DNA of 64,000 nucleotides from Myxococcales bacterium (GTDB taxonomy: Bacteria > Myxococcota_A > Polyangia > Polyangiales > Polyangiaceae), in contig CAHJWM010000010.1 in the NCBI GenBank assembly GCA_903642325.1, positions 1 to 64,000 on the forward strand. Reading direction: 5' to 3'. Below the pieces are notes generated by a model. That model worked only from the letters and a program-made list of their open reading frames with translations, did not search any database and had not been told where the DNA came from. Every line of letters starts with the position of its first letter. Position 1 is the stretch's first letter. Made by a program: the position numbers and the translations under genes. Below are positions 25,349-34,493 of the stretch, one piece after another.

Positions 25349-26352
25349 GGCGCGTCAAGACCGAGCTGCCCGCGGCGCCGGCCGAACGCTACGCCGCCGC
25401 ACGGGTGCTGGCCGAGCGCGCCTCACTTCCGGCGCGGTCTGAGCCGTTTTGGTTCGGCACGGCCAACTGGTCCGACCCCGCGCTGTCGCAAGACGCGTTA
25501 TTTTATCCGAGCCTGGTGAAAACGCCCGAAAGCCGGCTCCGCCATTACGCCGAACACTTCCGCGTGCTCGAGGTGGACGCTACCTACTATGCCCTGCTCT
25601 CGGCGGACGTGGTTGGGCGCTGGGCTCAATGGACGCCAGATGACTTTCGTTTCAGCGTCAAGGCGCATCCGGTGTTCAGCGGGCATCCGATCGACCGAAA
25701 GCGCTTACCGAAAGAGCTCGACCTCGCTCTTCCCGCAGCGAGCGACGCTCGCCTTTACCCCAAAGATCTTCCGCCGACCGTCGCGCGCGAGATCGAGCAA
25801 CGTTACTTTGCGGGGCTTGCGCCCCTGATCGAGTCGGGCCGCTTGGCGGCGATTCTAGTCCAATTTCCTCCTTGGTTCGACGCCACGCGCGGCAACGCGC
25901 GGCACATAGAAGGGCTGCGCCGGCGCTTTCCGGAAGCGCCCTTTGCGATCGAATTTCGCCATCGCAGCTGGCTTTTGCCCGAGCGCCGCGAGCGAGTCTT
26001 TGCGCTCCTACGCGCGCTCGAGCTCGTGTATGTCGCGGTTGACGAGCCGGTGGTGGAGCGGGCGGGGGTGCCCCTAGCGCCGGTCGTGACCTGCCAACGG
26101 CTGGCGATCCTCCGCTGCCACGGGCAAAACCATGCCGCCTGGGCAAACCCCAGGGCAAGCATCGCCGAGCGCTTCAATTACTTGTATGCGCCCGCCGAGC
26201 TCTTGGTGCTCGCGGGCGCGCTCGAACGCATGTCGCAGGAAGCGGCAGAGGTGCACACCGTATTCAGCAACTGCATCCGCGATTATGCGCTGCTCGGCGC
26301 AAAGGGCTTGTGCGGGCTGATGGCGGACTCATTTGCACGGCGCGGCACCTAG
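25345..26352 (+). CDS. DUF72 (YecE-like) family protein
   Basis: A 335-residue TIM-barrel protein of the DUF72/YecE family. Typical blocks are 'FGTANWSDPALSQDALFYPSLVKTPESRL', 'HYAEHFRVLEVDATYY', 'FRFSVKAHPVFSGH', 'AILVQFPPWF' and 'FAIEFRHRSW'. The biochemical role of the family is not established; a fold similar to sugar isomerase or nuclease barrels has been proposed. The start is the GTG at 25345 overlapping the previous stop by GTGA; an upstream in-frame start at 25321 lies inside the lipoprotein gene. It ends a three-gene run. Confidence 0.85.
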   Translation: MRRVKTELPAAPAERYAAARVLAERASLPARSEPFWFGTANWSDPALSQDALFYPSLVKTPESRLRHYAEHFRVLEVDATYYALLSADVVGRWAQWTPDDFRFSVKAHPVFSGHPIDRKRLPKELDLALPAASDARLYPKDLPPTVAREIEQRYFAGLAPLIESGRLAAILVQFPPWFDATRGNARHIEGLRRRFPEAPFAIEFRHRSWLLPERRERVFALLRALELVYVAVDEPVVERAGVPLAPVVTCQRLAILRCHGQNHAAWANPRASIAERFNYLYAPAELLVLAGALERMSQEAAEVHTVFSNCIRDYALLGAKGLCGLMADSFARRGT

Positions 26353-26455
26353 CGCGGCTGCGCACTTCGGGCGTGGTCAGGGCACGGCTGCGTGCAGAAA
26401 TTCGGCATTGCACAGTGTTGCCCTTGGCTTTGATCGAGTAGCAGACGTTTCCGCG

Positions 26456-27082
26456 TCAGCGGTTTCCGCCCGAGCTTCCTGTCGCGTCCGGCGTTTGGCG
26501 ATTCTCCGGGCGATACGCCGGGAACGGATTGAGAAACCAACTCGTGCCCGCATTTCGATACACAGTGAGGCGTGCGAAGTCGATGCCGAGGATCGCGGAC
26601 AGTCCGTTCTCGGAGTGGCTACCGACACTGCCACCCACGCCTAGCGCGATGCCCCAAGGCGCACCGAGCCAGAGCGTGCCGGCGCCACCGACGGAACCTT
26701 GACCCCAAAATCGCTCGTACGGCCCCAGATCTACCGCCAGCCCGAAGTCGCCGTTCACGTAGCTGCGGGAAGCGCCCCGCACCAGCAACGACAGGTCACT
26801 GCCGTAGCCGAAGTGGGGCTCTATCGAGAGTAACCCGCCGATGATCAGTGGACGGGACGGGTCGCTGCCCATGCCGAACTGGAGCCGCATGGATCCGACT
26901 GCCCGCGATGACAGCCTAGCTTGGTGGAGCTGTGAGACGCCGCCGCCCACGAAGACCCAGGACGAAACGTCGGCCCGCGCTGGGCGAACGCCGAGCAGGG
27001 CGGCGAGGCTCGAAGCGAGCCACAAAAAGCCGCGCAAGGGGCGGCGCGGACGCGCCGTTGAGTGTCGCCGATGACTGTTCAC
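26456..27082 (-). CDS. Secreted outer-membrane-like protein
   Basis: A 208-residue protein with a signal peptide (Arg-rich start, hydrophobic core 19-31, cleavage near 'ARA|DV' at 37). The mature part is Gly/aromatic-rich with alternating strands ('SWVFVGGGVSQLHQARLSS', 'SIEPHFGYGSDLSLLVRG', 'DFGLAVDLGPYERFWGQGSVG'), characteristic of small beta-barrels. No family is identified and the last residues lack a canonical C-terminal Phe. The start is GTG. It is placed 15 bp downstream of gcvPA on the same strand, so it may be part of that transcript, without an obvious metabolic link. Confidence 0.65.
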   Translation of the reverse strand: MNSHRRHSTARPRRPLRGFLWLASSLAALLGVRPARADVSSWVFVGGGVSQLHQARLSSRAVGSMRLQFGMGSDPSRPLIIGGLLSIEPHFGYGSDLSLLVRGASRSYVNGDFGLAVDLGPYERFWGQGSVGGAGTLWLGAPWGIALGVGGSVGSHSENGLSAILGIDFARLTVYRNAGTSWFLNPFPAYRPENRQTPDATGSSGGNR

Positions 27083-27097
27083 GCTGGCCGTCCGATG

Positions 27098-28465
27098 CTA
27101 CGCGCCGTCTGCGGCGTGTGAAAGTGCGGTGACCAAGCGATCGAGATCTTCGCGCCGATGCTCTTCGGTCACGGCGATCAACAGCCGGTCGGCGAGCTTT
27201 CCGTCCACCCGCCCGAGGTCGAAGCCGGCGAGCATGCCTTCTGTCTCGAGCTTGCGGCATATGCTCGCCGCACTTCCAGAGCGCACGCGCACGGCGAACT
27301 CATTGAAGAAAGGCGCAGCCTCGAACGCTGGCACGTAGCCGGGAAGCTCGAGTATCCGAGCCCGCAGGTAGTGAGCTTTGGCCAAGCATTGCTTGGCGGT
27401 CTCGATGAAGCCCGTTTTACCTAGAATGCTCATGCGTATGGCGAGAGACAAGGCAAGCAAGCCCTGGTTCGTGCAAATGTTGCTCGTGGCGCGCTCGCGG
27501 CGAATGTGTTGCTCGCGCGTGGAAAGCGTCAGCACGAAGCCGCGCTCCCCGTTGCTGTCGACCGTCTCGCCGCAGATGCGGCCCGGCATCTGTTGCAAAA
27601 ATTGCCGGTCATCTCGGCATGCGAACAGCCCGACGCCGGGACCACCGAATTGCGGTGGGCAAGCGATGGCTTGGCCTTCGCCGACGGCGATGTCCGCGCC
27701 CAAAGCGCCCGGCGACTCGGCCAGCGCCAATGCGTACGGCTCACTCGTGGCCGTGATCAAAAGCGAGCCCCGATCATGCACGGCCTTGGCCAACGGCCGC
27801 AGATCTGCGAGCGGCCCGACGAAGCTCGGGTAACCGACGATCACACCGGCCGTGTCGGCATCGATTGCGGTGGACAGTGCGGCTACGTCGGGCAAGCCGT
27901 CGTCGCCAAATGGTACCTGCACACACGTCATGTCGTCGCGACCGGCGAAGTAGGTGAGGGTCACCGCGCGGTAGTCGGGATGCACCGATTGACACAGCAC
28001 GATCTTGCCGCGCTTGCTCAGCCGGCATGCCATGAGCGCCGCCTCCGCCGTCGCGCTCGCGCCGTCGTACAAGCTCGCGTTCGAAAGCGGAAGCCCGAAG
28101 AGCTCGCTGACTATGGTCTGGTACTCCCAGATCGCCTGCAGCGTGCCCTGAGCCACTTCCGGTTGGTACGGCGTGTAGGAGGTATAAAACTCGCTGCGCA
28201 AGAGCAGTTGATCCACGGCGGGCGGGATGTGATGCGCGTACATGCCGGCGCCCAGAAAGCTGAGCAGACTGGCGCCCGTATTCTTGCCAGCTAAGTCGCG
28301 CAAGTGACGCATGAGCGCGGCTTCCCCGAGAGCGGGCTCGAGCGCCAAAGCCCCCGAGAAGCGTGCGACTTCCGGGATGCTTTCGAACAGACCGTCGAGT
28401 GACGATTGACCGATCGCGTCGAGCATCGCGCTGACGTCTTCGGGGGTGTGCGGCAAATAACGCAT
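27098..28465 (-). CDS. gcvPA: Glycine dehydrogenase (decarboxylating) subunit 1
   Basis: The N-terminal half of the two-subunit P-protein, 455 residues. It carries the N-terminal 'YLPHTPEDVSAML' motif, 'YTPYQPEVAQGTLQ', 'ASLYDGASATAEAALM' and 'AVGEGQAIACPPQFGGPGVGLFA', all diagnostic. P-protein decarboxylates glycine with PLP bound in the partner GcvPB, loading the aminomethyl group on the GcvH lipoate. The start codon ATG overlaps the gcvH stop (ATGA). GcvPB, which carries the PLP lysine, is not downstream, which is unusual, so it must be encoded elsewhere. A longer in-frame extension lies inside gcvH and was not used. Confidence 0.95.
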   Translation of the reverse strand: MRYLPHTPEDVSAMLDAIGQSSLDGLFESIPEVARFSGALALEPALGEAALMRHLRDLAGKNTGASLLSFLGAGMYAHHIPPAVDQLLLRSEFYTSYTPYQPEVAQGTLQAIWEYQTIVSELFGLPLSNASLYDGASATAEAALMACRLSKRGKIVLCQSVHPDYRAVTLTYFAGRDDMTCVQVPFGDDGLPDVAALSTAIDADTAGVIVGYPSFVGPLADLRPLAKAVHDRGSLLITATSEPYALALAESPGALGADIAVGEGQAIACPPQFGGPGVGLFACRDDRQFLQQMPGRICGETVDSNGERGFVLTLSTREQHIRRERATSNICTNQGLLALSLAIRMSILGKTGFIETAKQCLAKAHYLRARILELPGYVPAFEAAPFFNEFAVRVRSGSAASICRKLETEGMLAGFDLGRVDGKLADRLLIAVTEEHRREDLDRLVTALSHAADGA

Positions 28466-28860
28466 CAATGATCCGCGTGCGCCAGATGCTCGGAGTAGCT
28501 CGCGGCATCCATCAGCTCGGCGTCTGCATCGGCCTCGATCGCAACCATCCAGCCCTTCCCCCAACAATCCTCGTTGACGAGCTCCGGGTTGTTCTCGAGC
28601 GCGGCATTGACCCGCGTGACTTTGCCCTTCACCGGCGCAAACAGGTCGCTCAGAGTCTTGACGCTTTCGATCGTGCCGAAGGCCTTGCCGGCGCTGACCG
28701 TGTCTCCCACCTTCACATCCAGGCTGACGAGCGTGATGTCGCCGAGTGCATCGACCGCAAACGCGGTGATGCCCACCACTAGCTCGTTGCCCTCACTTTT
28801 GGCCCACTCATGGTCCTTCGTGTACTTCCGATCGTCTTTTACTGCTTTGGGGCTCGACAT
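28465..28860 (-). CDS. gcvH: Glycine cleavage system H protein
   Basis: A 131-residue lipoyl carrier with the expected barrel core. The lipoylated Lys68 sits in 'ESVKTLSDL', the hallmark of the family, and 'KYTKDHEWA' at the start and 'GWMVAIEADADAE' near the end match. It shuttles the aminomethyl group between the P and T proteins. It lies between gcvT and gcvPA, overlaps the latter by 4 bp (ATGA) and lies 27 bp after gcvT, so the three are one unit. Confidence 0.96.
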   Translation of the reverse strand: MSSPKAVKDDRKYTKDHEWAKSEGNELVVGITAFAVDALGDITLVSLDVKVGDTVSAGKAFGTIESVKTLSDLFAPVKGKVTRVNAALENNPELVNEDCWGKGWMVAIEADADAELMDAASYSEHLAHADH

Positions 28861-28887
28861 CGCGGGGCGTCTCCTCGGGCTCTTGGC

Positions 28888-29991
28888 TCACGTGCGCTTG
28901 TAAAACGGAGTCTTCACGATCTGTGCAGGTATTTTTTTGCCGCGGCAATCGACCAGCAACTCCGTACCGAGAGCGCTCGAAGCAAGCGGGACGTAGCCAA
29001 GACCGATACTCTTGCCCAACGTCGGCGAAGGGCCACCCGAGGTGCAATGCCCGACGGGCACACCCTGAGTATCCAAGAGCGGGTAGCCATGTCGGGCGAT
29101 GCCCCGACCGGTCATCTCGAAGCCCACCAAGCGGCGGCGGAGGCCATTTTCCTTGATCGAGCGCAGGGCCCGCTGACCGACGAATGGCGGCTTGTCTAGC
29201 TTGGTGACCCAAGCGAGGCCGGCCTCGAGCGGATTGGTCGTCTCGTCGATTTCGTTGCCATACAGCGAAAGCCGCGCATCCAAGCGCAGCGTATCCCGAG
29301 CGCCCAGCCCGACAGGCTCGATGCCATAGGTGTTGCCCGCCTCGAGTAGTGCTCGCCAGAGCGCGGGCGCGTCGTCCCACGCGCAGAACAACTCGACGCC
29401 GTCTTCCCCGGTATAACCGGTGCGAGCAATCAAGCACTGGATCCCGGCGATCGTGCCGGGCGCGAAGCGAAACGTCGTCACGGTCGATGGGTCGAGACTG
29501 ATGCCGGCCTGACTCAGAATGCCGAGCGCCCGCGGGCCTTGCAACGCGAGCAACGCCGTCCCGTCACTGACGTCTTCGAAGTCGCACACCGCGCGGGCCG
29601 CAGCCGCAAAATGCCCGGCGATTTTCGCTCGATTAGAGGCATTGCAGACTACCAGTAGCGCCCAGGCGGAGCGTCGGTAGACGATCAAATCATCCAAGAT
29701 CATGCCCTGTTCGTTGCAGCAACAGGTGTACGTAGCTTGACCGTCGGCGGCGCGCGCGATGTCATTGGTGACCAAGGAATTGACGAGCTCGAGGGCCTTG
29801 TCCCCACGTAGCTCGAGCTCACCCATGTGCGAGACGTCGAACAGACCCGCCCGCTCGCGCACCGCCTGGTGTTCGAAGGAGATGCCCTTGTATTGAATGG
29901 GCATCTCCCAGCCCGCGAACGGCACCAGACGCGCTCCCAGGGCGGCGTGCTGTTCGTACAGGGAGGTGCGCCGCAATGACTCGTCACTCAC
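28888..29991 (-). CDS. gcvT: Glycine cleavage system aminomethyltransferase
   Basis: A 367-residue T-protein that transfers the methylene group from lipoate-bound glycine to tetrahydrofolate. It begins 'SLRRTSLYEQHAALGARLVPFAGWEMPIQY', and has 'GLFDVSHMGE' with the Asp-rich loop, 'GYTGEDGVELF' and the C-terminal barrel, all at normal positions. The start is GTG. It is first in gcvT-gcvH-gcvPA. The 108 bp upstream were searched by eye for a glycine riboswitch and none was seen. A separate gene on the same strand ends there. Confidence 0.95.
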   Translation of the reverse strand: MSDESLRRTSLYEQHAALGARLVPFAGWEMPIQYKGISFEHQAVRERAGLFDVSHMGELELRGDKALELVNSLVTNDIARAADGQATYTCCCNEQGMILDDLIVYRRSAWALLVVCNASNRAKIAGHFAAAARAVCDFEDVSDGTALLALQGPRALGILSQAGISLDPSTVTTFRFAPGTIAGIQCLIARTGYTGEDGVELFCAWDDAPALWRALLEAGNTYGIEPVGLGARDTLRLDARLSLYGNEIDETTNPLEAGLAWVTKLDKPPFVGQRALRSIKENGLRRRLVGFEMTGRGIARHGYPLLDTQGVPVGHCTSGGPSPTLGKSIGLGYVPLASSALGTELLVDCRGKKIPAQIVKTPFYKRT

Positions 29992-30099
29992 TCAGCCCGC
30001 GTACCGCGACCCTGTCAGCGGGACAAGGGAGACCCAAAAGCCCAGCGCGGGCGCCCGCGGCCGGCCCGCCGTTAGCGAAAAAGCGCGCTCAGGTCGCGC

Positions 30100-30702
30100 T
30101 CATTCGAACTTTTTTGGGTCCAACGGGCGACCTTGGGGGGTGAGCCCGGCTTGTCGCCAACGCTCAGCGTCGCTCAGCCCCGGGATGACCTTGAGGGGCG
30201 TCAGATCGCGAATCACGAGCCGTGTGCCGCCGGGCTCGGGCACCACGTCCAGCTCGTACACTCGATCGGCGGCGCCGGCCTTGATGCGCGCGTTCGGAAA
30301 AATGGTGCGCTCGGCGTCAATCTCCACGTGCGAGACGATCACTCGGTCGCGCACGTAATTGGCTAGCGCGTCCGGCTTCACGGCTCCGACGATCGCCGCC
30401 TCCTCCACATAGCGGTGCTCGATCCGCATGCCGCGCGGCACGCTGAATCCCCAGACCTCGCCGCTGCCAGAGGTGAGCTCGTCCGGAGCTAGTCGATCGA
30501 CGGGCTTGCTCGCGATATTTCCTGCGGGCGCGGCCGAAGCAACGGCGGCGGGGCTTGGTTTTGGGTGGCAGCTGGCGCACCACAGACAGACACACAGCCA
30601 GGGCAGGCCGGGGTGGATGGTCACGCGCAGACCCGCGGCTCGACCCAGCCTTCGGCGATGAGGTTCGGCTCCGCGGGCGCTCATGCTTGGGCCGACATTC
30701 AT
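30100..30702 (-). CDS. Pilin-operon lipoprotein of unknown function
   Basis: A 200-residue protein with a long Arg-rich N-terminus and a hydrophobic stretch ending in 'LWCASC' (Cys45 the likely lipidation site); a GTG at 30624 would place the signal peptide closer to the start and is a good alternative. The mature part includes 'GSGEVWGFSVPRGMRIEHR', 'DRVIVSHVEIDAERTIF' and 'VYELDVVPEPGGTRLVIRDLTP', beta-rich, with no family recognised. Its ATG overlaps the pilY1 stop by ATGA, so it is translated with the minor pilin operon and may help assemble or localise the PilY1 tip. The role is inferred from position only. Confidence 0.65.
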   Translation of the reverse strand: MNVGPSMSARGAEPHRRRLGRAAGLRVTIHPGLPWLCVCLWCASCHPKPSPAAVASAAPAGNIASKPVDRLAPDELTSGSGEVWGFSVPRGMRIEHRYVEEAAIVGAVKPDALANYVRDRVIVSHVEIDAERTIFPNARIKAGAADRVYELDVVPEPGGTRLVIRDLTPLKVIPGLSDAERWRQAGLTPQGRPLDPKKFE

Positions 30703-33700
30703 TCGACGATCGAAGCCCAGGCTTCCACGTGCGCCGGCGTGGCCAGAGGGGGCAGGGTGATCGCGCTGCTGCCGGCCGTGCTCACGTCGGCTTTGCCGCC
30801 CGTGCCAAGCTTGGCCGAACCGGTTTGGATCACCAGTTGGGTTCTACCGGGATTGATTGAGCTGAGCCGACTGCTCGAGCCCAGATAAGCATCGGGAATC
30901 GTGTCCGTTGCATAACACGTGGGGACCTGGGCCACCGCCACTCCGAAGATCACCGCTTGTTTGGCGGCTGACGTTCCAAGCAAGGTCGTGTCGGTGACGA
31001 ACTGATCGGTGACGCCTAGCTGCTGGAGAAACGGCGCGGCCAAGCCGCCCACCGTGCGCACGGCCGGCACCGCCAACGTGCCCGGGCCATCGCGCGGGGT
31101 GATGTAATGCATGCCCCAAATATTGGCGCCGTTGCTAGATGTGCACAACGCGCTCGGGTCCGGCGGCTTGACGGATGAGAAATAGAGAAAGGAGTTGAAC
31201 AGCGACATCGGGCCCGTCACGCGCTCGCCGTCCGCCAGCTGCAGGAGCCAGAAGGGGTCAGCGAAAAACACGTGATTGGCGTCCGGTAGATCGCGCAGCG
31301 ACCAGACGTAGTTCGACATCCCGGGAGCCGAGCCGAGAGCTGTTTGATCGCCGGTGGAGAATGCCACCGTCACGTTGCTACTGGCGTCCACCGAAAGGAT
31401 GGGCAGGGTGGCAATTGGCTGCCCATCGCTCCACAGCGGCGCAGGCTTACCGTTGATTGCCACGGCCGGGTAAGCGTCCCAAAAGAGCGACATTGTCCAC
31501 TGATCGGGGGATTTATTGGACACGTCCAGCTTCCAAAGCGCGCCGTCTTGATCGCCCACGAAGATGCGATCGGCCACCGCGCCCACGTCACCCGGAAAGG
31601 CAACCGGCTGCCCCGTGATCGGTGAGTCGATGGGCGATTCGATCACCCGCGCTTGCAGCGCGACGGGGAGCTCGGTCTTGCTGCGCCGGAAGGTGCGAAT
31701 GATTTTGCCGGTGTCCAAGCGCACGATGGTGAGCGAGCGAGCGCCTAGGTTCGCGGTGTAGCAGGGCACGCGCGGCCGTGGAGGATAGCTGCCAAACTTG
31801 CCCAAGTAGGCGCTCGACGACGCGCGCGGACAGCCCGGCGTGGCCAGCGTTCCCGCGGTACCCGCCCCGCCCGTTCCGCCGGGCAGGAGAGCGACCGGCA
31901 CTTCACGCGCCCCAGTGCCATCTTCGTCGACCAAGAGCGATGTGATGGTAGGCGTCGCGCCGCCGCTGCCGAATAGCGGATTGCCGCTCACGTCCGACGT
32001 GATTTGCCAGAGAAACTTCGGGCCGCCCGTTTCGCCGTTGATCGTCATGCTCGGATCGGGGTTCGTGACGTCGAGCGCGAAATAGCCGGGAAACGTGGTG
32101 CCAAAGCCCTGCACCAGGATCGTGCGCCACGTGACGTTGGGGCTCGAGCCGGCCTGCGCGTCGGCGATCGTACGCTCGAACACGTACGGGTAGGTGCCGC
32201 TCGTCTTGCGCGCTACGACGTCCTTGATCACGGACACGCCGTCCAGCAATAGCTGGTGCGTGTAGGGATACTCGGATGAGATGCGCGGTAGCACCTCGGG
32301 CGGGACGAAAGACCACAGCTCGTTGTTCTTCAAGCCGTCCACGAGCTCAGTGTCGTCTTTCACGTTGCTTGCCGCCTTGAAAGCGTGCAGCTGACCGTCG
32401 TTGCTGGAGCTATAGACGGTCAAGGGTCGCGTCGCGTAGAGCGACTGGAACGTTTGATAGGTCTCGTCCGGGGTCAGCTCGATCGGTGCATTCACGATCC
32501 GGGGCGTGGCATGAAAAATATCGCCGAGCAGGTTGCAGCCGCCCGCTTGGCAGCGGCTGAAAGTGGTGTTTCGATCGTCGCCAACCAGCCATTTCAAGTA
32601 CCGGTCCCGGCAGGCATTGGCGCTCAAGGTGACTGGCGTCCCGCTGCTGGAATCGTAGCAAGACGTACCGGTGAGCTGCATGGAAGCGGGCGAGGTATTG
32701 GCTTCGAACGCCGAGGAAGTACCCGAAGTTTGCGTGCCCGTGCCGGCGCCCAAACCGTCGGGGTTGGTGCCGCCCAGGTTGGGACGGATACTGCGGTCCG
32801 AATTCACACCGCTGCCGCTGTCGGTCGCCTGCACGGTGTAGAACGTGCGCGCGCGGCCTACGCCCGAGTTCAAGTTGGCCGCAAACGAGTCACCCTTGCT
32901 CGCGTCCGGATCGACGCGGCTTGGTTGATGCGTGTCCTTGTCGCACGTCCAACGTTCGCGCTGTATCTCGCCGCTCCAAGTCTGCGATTGAACCGGCACG
33001 AAGTTGCTGAAGAAGCGGTAAGAAGCAGCGGGGGCTAGAGTGCTCGCGCTGGTGCCGGCGACCGACGAGAACGCGGCCTGCGTGCGGCTGGTGCGCGGCA
33101 GATTGCCCGCGATGATGTTCGATACGTCGCTCCGAAGCTGATCGCGATTGTCGGCGAAAAACGCGCGCTGGGTCGGAGCGTCGGTCGCAAGTTGGGGCGG
33201 GTTATTGCCCGCTTGGGCGATGCGCGCCAAGTTGCAACAGGCTTGCAGTGCGGGTTGGTCCGGATTAGCCGTGCACAGTGAGCCCGCGGTCGCGTTCAAG
33301 TCGGCTTGCGTCAAAGTGCTGCAGTCGACGGTTTGCGCGCCGATGGTCAGGGTCCGCAGCGCAAACCCGACCACGTACGTCTTCACGGGCTGGTGCCCGG
33401 TGCCTTGCAGGAGATTTGCGGCAATCTCTTCGGGCAGCTGAAACGGGCAGTCGCTGCCCGAACAATGGCCTCGCAAATCCATATTGGGTTGCCCGTCCGA
33501 CATCAAAATGATGCTCGTCTTGCGGCAACTGGCATAGGGGTCAGAGGCGGGGCCAAAGCGCTGCGAGGTGTTCACCAAGTCGTAACTGTTATCATTCCAC
33601 AGAAAATCACGTGCGTCGGACAGCATACCGGCGATCGGCGTCGCCCCGTAGGGTCGGCTTCCGCGCAGCACCTGTTGAATCTGTTGATTCTTATTTTGAT

Positions 33701-34493
33701 ACTCGAGCGAGCCTGGGTCGGGGTTGCCAAACGCCACCAAGCGGCCTTCCCAGGGCGGTGCGGAAGCGTTGCGCGCGCCGACCTCCATGTCGCTGAAAGT
33801 GGTGCAACCGGCGGGCCTACCCTGATGCGACGCGCCGACCACGTAACTATATGTGCCGACCTCGGCCGCACTGGGACTCGGATCGGTGTCGAACGTCATC
33901 AAGCCGAAGCGGACACCACTCTGAAACGCATCCAAGATCCCGTCCGGCGCTTGGCTAAAGGCGCAGGTCGCCGCCGTGTTGTTGTAAGCGTGATAGTTGA
34001 ACGCCGTAGCCGGAAAGTCCGCGGGATTGCTAGACAACGTTCCCGGTCCGGGCGTGCAGCCGCCGCTCAGCGGGCGGTGATAAGCGTTTGCGTACAGGAA
34101 ATCATAGGGGGAGTTGGCGGCGGTGGTGGCTTGATACTCGTTCTTGAATGACGCGGAGCTGCGGTCGAGCGTTTGGCAATCGTAGTTGACGATGCTCCCG
34201 GTGAGCACCTCGACCAGATCGATCCAGCGGCTCTTTTCCGACTGGGCGGGCGGGCTCGCGATCAGCCCCGTCGCGTTGTACCTGCAGATTGGAAACGCGT
34301 TGCTGGAGGTCTTGTATTCCATGGACCCGGACGTATCGATCAACAGCAGTATGTTCGGCGGCTGCGGGTTGACATCGGCTTGCGCGCTGGCTTGCGCGGT
34401 GTAGCCGAGCACCGCGGATAGCACGCCGAACGCACACGCCAAGGTACGCGTTTGGCGTCGGGCGCGGACGGGATACGGATCGAACACGGTCAT
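30699..34493 (-). CDS. pilY1: PilY1-like type IV pilus tip adhesin
   Basis: A 1264-residue protein with signal peptide (cleavage near 'ASA|QA', 37) followed by a von Willebrand A-like domain with intact MIDAS motif 'DTSGSM' (53-58). The C-terminal half is a PilY1-type beta-propeller: 'SSNDGQLHAF', 'FVGDQDGALWKLDVS' and 'VDEDGTGAREVPVALLPGG', with an Asp-rich calcium loop. PilY1 sits at the pilus tip with the minor pilins, governing extension and surface sensing. The start is the ATG at 34493, which overlaps the pilX stop by ATGA; a longer open frame upstream lies inside pilX and reads unlike protein. It is somewhat longer than Pseudomonas PilY1 (1161). Confidence 0.92.
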   Translation of the reverse strand: MTVFDPYPVRARRQTRTLACAFGVLSAVLGYTAQASAQADVNPQPPNILLLIDTSGSMEYKTSSNAFPICRYNATGLIASPPAQSEKSRWIDLVEVLTGSIVNYDCQTLDRSSASFKNEYQATTAANSPYDFLYANAYHRPLSGGCTPGPGTLSSNPADFPATAFNYHAYNNTAATCAFSQAPDGILDAFQSGVRFGLMTFDTDPSPSAAEVGTYSYVVGASHQGRPAGCTTFSDMEVGARNASAPPWEGRLVAFGNPDPGSLEYQNKNQQIQQVLRGSRPYGATPIAGMLSDARDFLWNDNSYDLVNTSQRFGPASDPYASCRKTSIILMSDGQPNMDLRGHCSGSDCPFQLPEEIAANLLQGTGHQPVKTYVVGFALRTLTIGAQTVDCSTLTQADLNATAGSLCTANPDQPALQACCNLARIAQAGNNPPQLATDAPTQRAFFADNRDQLRSDVSNIIAGNLPRTSRTQAAFSSVAGTSASTLAPAASYRFFSNFVPVQSQTWSGEIQRERWTCDKDTHQPSRVDPDASKGDSFAANLNSGVGRARTFYTVQATDSGSGVNSDRSIRPNLGGTNPDGLGAGTGTQTSGTSSAFEANTSPASMQLTGTSCYDSSSGTPVTLSANACRDRYLKWLVGDDRNTTFSRCQAGGCNLLGDIFHATPRIVNAPIELTPDETYQTFQSLYATRPLTVYSSSNDGQLHAFKAASNVKDDTELVDGLKNNELWSFVPPEVLPRISSEYPYTHQLLLDGVSVIKDVVARKTSGTYPYVFERTIADAQAGSSPNVTWRTILVQGFGTTFPGYFALDVTNPDPSMTINGETGGPKFLWQITSDVSGNPLFGSGGATPTITSLLVDEDGTGAREVPVALLPGGTGGAGTAGTLATPGCPRASSSAYLGKFGSYPPRPRVPCYTANLGARSLTIVRLDTGKIIRTFRRSKTELPVALQARVIESPIDSPITGQPVAFPGDVGAVADRIFVGDQDGALWKLDVSNKSPDQWTMSLFWDAYPAVAINGKPAPLWSDGQPIATLPILSVDASSNVTVAFSTGDQTALGSAPGMSNYVWSLRDLPDANHVFFADPFWLLQLADGERVTGPMSLFNSFLYFSSVKPPDPSALCTSSNGANIWGMHYITPRDGPGTLAVPAVRTVGGLAAPFLQQLGVTDQFVTDTTLLGTSAAKQAVIFGVAVAQVPTCYATDTIPDAYLGSSSRLSSINPGRTQLVIQTGSAKLGTGGKADVSTAGSSAITLPPLATPAHVEAWASIVE

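Noticed and set aside
29992-30099. Glycine riboswitch upstream of gcvT
   Set aside because: A CTGACAGGG-like word is present on the minus strand, but the GAAGG core and the paired stems are missing.
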